8,773 bases of DNA, from assembly GCA_964610765.1 (NCBI GenBank), contig CAZSWS010000096.1, forward strand, positions 1 to 8,773, given 5' to 3'. Below the pieces are notes generated by a model. It was not told where the DNA came from, did no database searches, and saw only the letters and a program-made list of their open reading frames with translations. This document shows positions 5,358 through 8,773 of the stretch, one piece after another (position 1 is the first letter of the stretch; the number at the start of each line of letters is the position of its first letter). Position numbers and translations under genes: made by a program. This stretch comes from CAZSWS01 sp964610765 (GTDB lineage Bacteria; Bacteroidota; Bacteroidia; Bacteroidales; Tannerellaceae).

Positions 5358-6479
5358 CTATCTGGTTGAAACAAGTCTGTCTGTCTCTTCTAAGTTAAAT
5401 TTGACACTGACAATAGAATGCTTGTTTTTACCGGGAGCAATCTTTATGTATGTAGTTGCAATCAATGTGCCATCTTCTAAGATTTCTAAGCCGGGATAGC
5501 CGCAATCTGTGCCTGCATAATTATGAAGCAGCTTTATTTTATATTGACCTGATAAGTTGTTCTTTAAATCATTGTACGTACCTACCCAAGCAACAAAATG
5601 CCCTTTGGTGGGACTGTTTGGGGCCATATCTCTAAAGACAGCAACCATCCTTCCATCAGGCGTGTAGCGCAATATATGTCTATCGCCGGATAATCCCCAA
5701 GGTGTGTATGTTAATGAAGACCACGTTTTCCCCTCATCTTTTGAAAACATCATTAAGGAGCGATCTATTCGATTGTTTTCCCGTATAATACAGGCAAGTT
5801 CTTGTCCGTTAGGAGATTTGAACACAAAAGGCTCACAAGGGGAGTATCCTTGTTTTTCGCCCACTTTGACCGACTCATTCCAAGTAAGTCCTCCATCTGT
5901 TGATATAGACTGCCATAGAGTAAGCGGAGCTCTATCCTGATCATTATGCCCGCGATGATATAAACCCAAATAATCACCATTCTCTAGTTGTACAATGCTT
6001 GAAAAAGCCATTACACATGGCTTGTTGAGGCTTTTTACAGGGCTCCATGTTTGGGCTAAATCTTCGCTGTAAGTTTGAGTCATTTTGGGGTGTGCAGAGA
6101 AAATCATTAACCGTTCTTTTCCCTTTTTATCTGTTAGATAATAGATGCTAGGACAATTGCTTGTGGTTTCCCAATCGTTCGGAACAGATAGCTGCTCCCA
6201 AGTTTCGCCGGCATCTTTGCTGACAGCTAAAAAACCATTCTTTCCTCCGTGATTATATGACCAGGTACAGAAAATGGTTTTATGGTCTTTAAGCATCACA
6301 GTGGTAGGATGTCCGTTGTATAGATTTTCAGTTCCCTGTGCTATTATGGTTTGTTTGTCTTTATCAGCAGATATATCTATCCAAGGTAAATTGGGCTTTG
6401 TCTGTTGTGAAAATCCGTCAGTGGAAAATGCAAACCATAGGGTGATTAATGTAAGTAAGTAGATGGAATTAGATTTCAT
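5358..6479 (-). CDS. Secreted sialidase-like Asp-box beta-propeller protein
   Basis: The 373-residue protein begins with a signal peptide (about 1-24, cleavage likely before QQTKP) and is then a bacterial-neuraminidase-repeat propeller. Asp boxes SxDxGxTW occur at 87-94 (SKDAGETW), 193-200 (STDGGLTW) and 246-253 (SKDEGKTW), with a degenerate copy at 138-145 (SEDLAQTW). It lacks the N-terminal RIP motif of classical GH33 sialidases. It does have several conserved arginines (for example in IIREN, 231-235, and VFRD, 281-284) and the segment GYPGLEILEDGTLIATTY (327-344) shared by many Bacteroides proteins annotated as sialidase-family. It is probably periplasmic or exported and acts on a glycan, but a sialic-acid substrate is not proven. 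No susCD genes are in view. Confidence 0.85.
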   Translation of the reverse strand: MKSNSIYLLTLITLWFAFSTDGFSQQTKPNLPWIDISADKDKQTIIAQGTENLYNGHPTTVMLKDHKTIFCTWSYNHGGKNGFLAVSKDAGETWEQLSVPNDWETTSNCPSIYYLTDKKGKERLMIFSAHPKMTQTYSEDLAQTWSPVKSLNKPCVMAFSSIVQLENGDYLGLYHRGHNDQDRAPLTLWQSISTDGGLTWNESVKVGEKQGYSPCEPFVFKSPNGQELACIIRENNRIDRSLMMFSKDEGKTWSSLTYTPWGLSGDRHILRYTPDGRMVAVFRDMAPNSPTKGHFVAWVGTYNDLKNNLSGQYKIKLLHNYAGTDCGYPGLEILEDGTLIATTYIKIAPGKNKHSIVSVKFNLEETDRLVSTR

Positions 6480-6522
6480 ACTAGAATAATAATTTGTTTA
6501 ACACTAAGGTAGTATGGAATTG

Positions 6523-6536
6523 CGTGAGCAATCACG
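6523..6536. promoter_or_regulatory. Inverted repeat upstream of the sialidase-like gene
   Basis: CGTGA-GCAA-TCACG is a perfect 5-bp inverted repeat 44 to 57 bases before the start codon, where an operator would fit. The regulator is unknown, and no convincing -7/-33 pair was found nearby. Confidence 0.25.
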
Positions 6537-6604
6537 TACACCTTTACTTATTTATAACGCAATCGTAACATCACAGATTTTTTATTCTCATGGGTTTGAG
6601 TGAT

Positions 6605-6811
6605 TTAACAAAATGTCATGCGTCGTTTCATATTTGTATTTTTTCTATTGAGAGATAAGTCATAAATTCCAGGTAAAACAAGCGGACTGGTATGTGTTAC
6701 CGGTATAATTCTAGGTTGTGAGTCAAGTGTTTTTAGAAGTTGACCATGAGCAAAAATGCTTTCACTTAAAAATAAACATACAATAAACTTGAAAATGACT
6801 TCTAGCTTCAT
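6605..6811 (-). pseudogene. Short secreted ORF, probably an N-terminal remnant
   Basis: The 68-residue frame begins with a convincing signal peptide (residues 1 to about 23, MKLEVIFKFIVCLFLSESIF, cleavage near AHG). It continues for only about 45 residues, including IIPVTHTSPLVLPG, before a basic tail and stop. No recognisable domain follows, and no continuation is obvious in the other frames down to 6480. It lies in the same direction as the sialidase-like gene and between it and a frameshifted lipoprotein gene, so a truncated remnant of a longer exported protein is the likeliest reading. A genuine small secreted protein is possible. Confidence 0.4.
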
Positions 6812-6909
6812 GTTTCATGGTGTTTTTTGAACCTTATTGAATTACTTCGAATAATAACTAGTAGTATGTAAGTATAGCAATTACAAAACTTATACGAGTG
6901 CTTAAATTT

Positions 6910-7784
6910 TTATTGAATTAGTTTTAGTGGGAGCTGTTCGTATACAGCGGGGGTGTCTTTTATTTTATATACCATGCCTATCTCTTTTAAAAGAGGGAAT
7001 TCCGTTTTATATTGTTCGGTTATATCTTGCGCAAATAAGCCGTAGTCAAATGTTATTTTACTTTTTGTTTCTGAGTGAGGGTTTCTTTTTAAGAATTTCA
7101 ACAAAGAGTTTCCCATCCCTCCAACAGCATAGTATGTCCATTTATTGGCAAGTTCAGTTGTATAATGGAAGGTAAGTTGTTATAATCTTTAAGTGGAGTT
7201 TCAGTGCTGATGTTATAGTTTTCTACATCGAGAGAATAGTAGCCGGAAGTTATATAGTCACCCTTCTTCAAAGAATCTATGTTTTCAAACAGGTAAAAAT
7301 CGCAGGCCTTATTCATAACTACAACCATGATATTCCCCAGATAATCATCGGTTTGTTTTTTCTCTAAATCGTCTGTAATTTTCTTTTTATCCTCTTCATT
7401 ATCAATGTGTACAACATATCCATTGACCTTGTCAATTCCAAGTGCGAAGCCACTGTAAACACTGCTAACGGCTATTTCTTTGCTTTTTTTTAGCTTGTTA
7501 TCTGTAACAGTTACGATACAGTCTCCAATATTGATGGGTGAAATCACGATATACCCATATCCTTTGTCAAGAGAACGATGTTCTGACTTTACAATATCAG
7601 GATTGTCCATTGTGAAAGTATAGTCGCCACTGCCACTAATAATTTCTATGTTATCAACATAGCCTTGAAGTAAGATGCTGCTATTGCTTTTTAATGCAAA
7701 GTCATTGGGAAGTTGATCATCATCATTGCAGTTGCTGAATAAAACGATAATAGATAGGAGTACAACAGGTAAAAGATTTTTCAT
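6910..7784 (-). pseudogene. Lipoprotein with Ig-like domain, split by a frameshift
   Basis: The first 200 or so residues read in one frame. A lipoprotein signal ends at C19 (VLFSNC), followed by NDDD, which fits the Bacteroidetes surface-lipoprotein export signal. A bacterial Ig-like stretch (about 45-110) contains SGSGDYTFTMDNPDIV and GDCIVTVTD. After ...LKDYNN (near 7180) protein-like sequence continues in another frame as LTFHYTTELANKWTYYAVGG, then MGNSLLKFLKRN to the stop at 6910-6912. One added base around 7165-7182 would join them into about 291 residues. Without it the first frame ends early in a nonsense tail (QLNLPINGHTMLL...). This is either a true frameshift or a sequencing error. 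The function of the family is unknown; it is probably anchored in the outer membrane. Confidence 0.75.
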
Positions 7785-7807
7785 TATGTAGTATTTAGAA
7801 TGAGTTG

Positions 7808-7838
7808 TAAAAGTAGGGTTTTTCTTATAGACCTACAA
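7808..7838 (-). promoter_or_regulatory. Bacteroidetes-type promoter for the lipoprotein gene
   Basis: On the minus strand TTG (7838-7836), then 20 bases, then TACTTTTA (7815-7808) differs from the TAnnTTTG consensus only at the last base. Spacing equals that of the cupin promoter. The leader to the ATG at 7784 would be about 15 to 20 bases. Confidence 0.45.
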
Positions 7839-7863
7839 GTGTAAGAGTAGGGGAAAGTAGTAA

Positions 7864-7923
7864 AGAGAGACTATATCCGTGGGATTTTCTAGAATCACTA
7901 CTTTTTTAAAATATAGTCTCTCT
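7864..7923. repeat. Perfect 13-bp inverted repeat with 34-base spacer
   Basis: AGAGAGACTATAT (7864-7876) and ATATAGTCTCTCT (7911-7923) are exact reverse complements separated by 34 bases. The spacer contains a smaller GATT-N6-AATC repeat and a T6 run. The spacer is much shorter than typical Bacteroides invertible promoters and contains no TAnnTTTG match on either strand. A bidirectional hairpin, a recombination site or a small mobile remnant are the alternatives. Confidence 0.55.
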
Positions 7924-8151
7924 CTGGGCAATATATTGGCATAGTTGGTATATCACCTTGTTACAAATGTATTAGTAAATCTCTCTTAGAACTGATTTAT
8001 TTGTCGAATAAAAGTTAAGCGGATGTTAGAAATGAATAATCTAATACAGTGAAGAGTCGTAAACAGATGATAGAGAAGCTGAAAAACTGCTGGTTGACTG
8101 CCTCAAAGGGCACTTTGACTTTTGGATGTGTTTAAAAATGGGTTATAAAAC

Positions 8152-8635
8152 ATGAAAAAAACTTTGATGATTTCCAGTAAGAAGTAGTCGAAATAGTGAT
8201 AAGAAAGGTGGGTTTGCTCTTTCTTCCTGTGGTGATAAAAAAGATGATTTTGGTGATTATTGGGATCCATCCACCTACCGGGTAGATGTTGAGTTTATAG
8301 GAGATATAAACAACTATTTTAAACAAGTTTCACTGTTAGGCTCTAACACCAAAGGCATGCCGGTTAACCCGATAGATGTTAAAACCGGTAAGGAGGTAAG
8401 TTCCTTTTCAATGAGTGATAGTAATTATGCATTTTCAACATCAAACTCTTTCACCTTTTCAGACAAATTAAATATTCTAACACTTACGGTTGGGATGGGA
8501 GTTCCTAAAGATGATGCCAAAGAGTTGAAAGTTAAAGTAACTGTCTATAGAGATGGCAAGGTTGAGAAAGTAATAGAGGAAACAGCTACTAAAGAAAAAG
8601 ACGTAATAATATCTCAAAGTTTCGGGAAGAAATAA
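8152..8635 (+). pseudogene. Small lipoprotein with broken signal-peptide region
   Basis: The body reads well in one frame from a lipobox-like LSSCGDKKDD (cysteine codon about 8229) through DPSTYRVDVEFIGD and on to IISQSFGKK at 8635. It is a beta-rich protein of about 135 residues with acidic residues after the cysteine. The only good start, ATG at 8152 (MKKTLMISSKK), runs into a stop after 11 codons in a different frame. VGLLFL, which would complete the lipobox, is in the third frame. So at least one and probably two small indels separate start from body. An internal ATG at 8357 could give a 92-residue fragment without a signal. I do not recognise the family. Confidence 0.6.
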
Positions 8636-8642
8636 AAGAGTC

Positions 8643-8681
8643 TACCCATATCTAGTATCCTTATCTAGGGTATTATGGGTA
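8643..8681 (+). terminator. Long hairpin downstream of the lipoprotein gene
   Basis: TAGTATCCT (8653-8661) pairs with AGGGTATTA (8667-8675) including two G-U pairs. Outside that, TACCCA (8643-8648) pairs with TGGGTA (8676-8681), with a 4-base bulge. There is no T tract behind it, so it may protect the transcript 3' end or assist the next hairpin rather than terminate alone. Confidence 0.45.
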
Positions 8682-8684
8682 ATT

Positions 8685-8726
8685 AAATAGAGCCAGCGAT
8701 AATAGTTCGCTGGCTCTATTTTTTTT
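8685..8726 (+). terminator. Strong rho-independent terminator
   Basis: A perfect 15-bp stem AAATAGAGCCAGCGA (8685-8699) with TCGCTGGCTCTATTT (8707-8721) closes a 7-base loop and runs into an uninterrupted T tract to 8726. It ends the plus-strand lipoprotein transcript 50 to 90 bases after its stop. Confidence 0.9.
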
Positions 8727-8773
8727 CAATAACTGTTGTTTCTCCATGGTAGGTGTGTTGTTTGGGTATACGC

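Larger units (their letters stand above)
7785..8151. other. Intergenic region between divergent lipoprotein genes
   Basis: No supported gene lies here. It holds the promoter at 7808-7838, the long inverted repeat at 7864-7923, a second perfect minus-strand -7 match TACATTTG (7971-7964) without a good -33 partner, and a small inverted repeat TCAAAG-N4-CTTTGA (8103-8118). A 22-codon frame at 8067-8135 (starting MIEKLKNCWLTASK) ends 16 bases before the next ATG. It could be a leader peptide or chance. Confidence 0.5.

Noticed and set aside
7864..7923. Invertible capsule-type promoter
   Set aside because: The enclosed 34 bases are too short and hold no TAnnTTTG match on either strand, and no capsule genes are adjacent.
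8067..8135. 22-residue peptide before the second lipoprotein
   Set aside because: No signal beyond an ATG and a stop; possible leader peptide but unsupported.
8132..8326. 64-codon minus-strand frame
   Set aside because: It is antisense to the lipobox and body of the plus-strand lipoprotein, which reads as a real exported protein.
1..8773. CRISPR array, rRNA or insertion sequence
   Set aside because: No regularly spaced repeats, no rRNA-like sequence and no transposase frame or paired terminal repeats of IS size are visible.

Overview
The window looks like a chromosomal segment from a gut-type Bacteroidales bacterium (Bacteroides, Phocaeicola or Parabacteroides). The supporting signs are low GC, start sites without Shine-Dalgarno sequences, promoter matches of the Bacteroidetes type (TTG, about 20 bases, TAnnTTTG), lipoproteins with acidic residues right after the lipobox cysteine, and a secreted Asp-box sialidase-like protein. 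The genus cannot be fixed from sequence alone.

Layout. (1) 1-625 holds no convincing gene. It carries what looks like the last bases of a serine tRNA gene (243-259) followed by a clean terminator (275-299), suggesting the edge of an integrated element lying to the left, and a second strong terminator (553-598) with no recognisable gene in front of it. (2) 626-1571 is a divergent pair: a cupin protein on the minus strand and an HxlR-family regulator on the plus strand. The space between them contains three GTAA-type palindromes and a good cupin promoter. (3) 1738-5222 is an RNA-repair-type module: a WYL-domain regulator on the minus strand, then a 406-base divergent spacer, then a slipin/SPFH gene and an rtcB-family RNA ligase gene seven bases apart on the plus strand. 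(4) 5358-6479 is a secreted sialidase-like beta-propeller protein on the minus strand. (5) 6605-8635 is a zone of gene decay: a short secreted remnant, a lipoprotein gene split by a frameshift, and a second lipoprotein gene whose signal-peptide region is broken. The window closes with two strong hairpins, the second a textbook terminator.

The most interesting item is the spacer between the WYL gene and the slipin gene (2770-3175). It codes for nothing convincing but has strong RNA structure on the plus strand: two perfect 9-bp helices arranged as an H-type pseudoknot, a T-arm-like hairpin with the canonical loop TTCGAGT, a long bulged hairpin, and a branched structure ending in a U-rich tract. 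I infer either a tRNA-like small RNA, possibly a partner, substrate or signal for the RtcB/slipin system, or a structured leader that attenuates the operon. Known parallels are the Y RNAs with tRNA-like domains encoded beside rtcBA and rsr in some Proteobacteria. I do not recognise this RNA as a described family. All structures were paired by eye and were not folded computationally.
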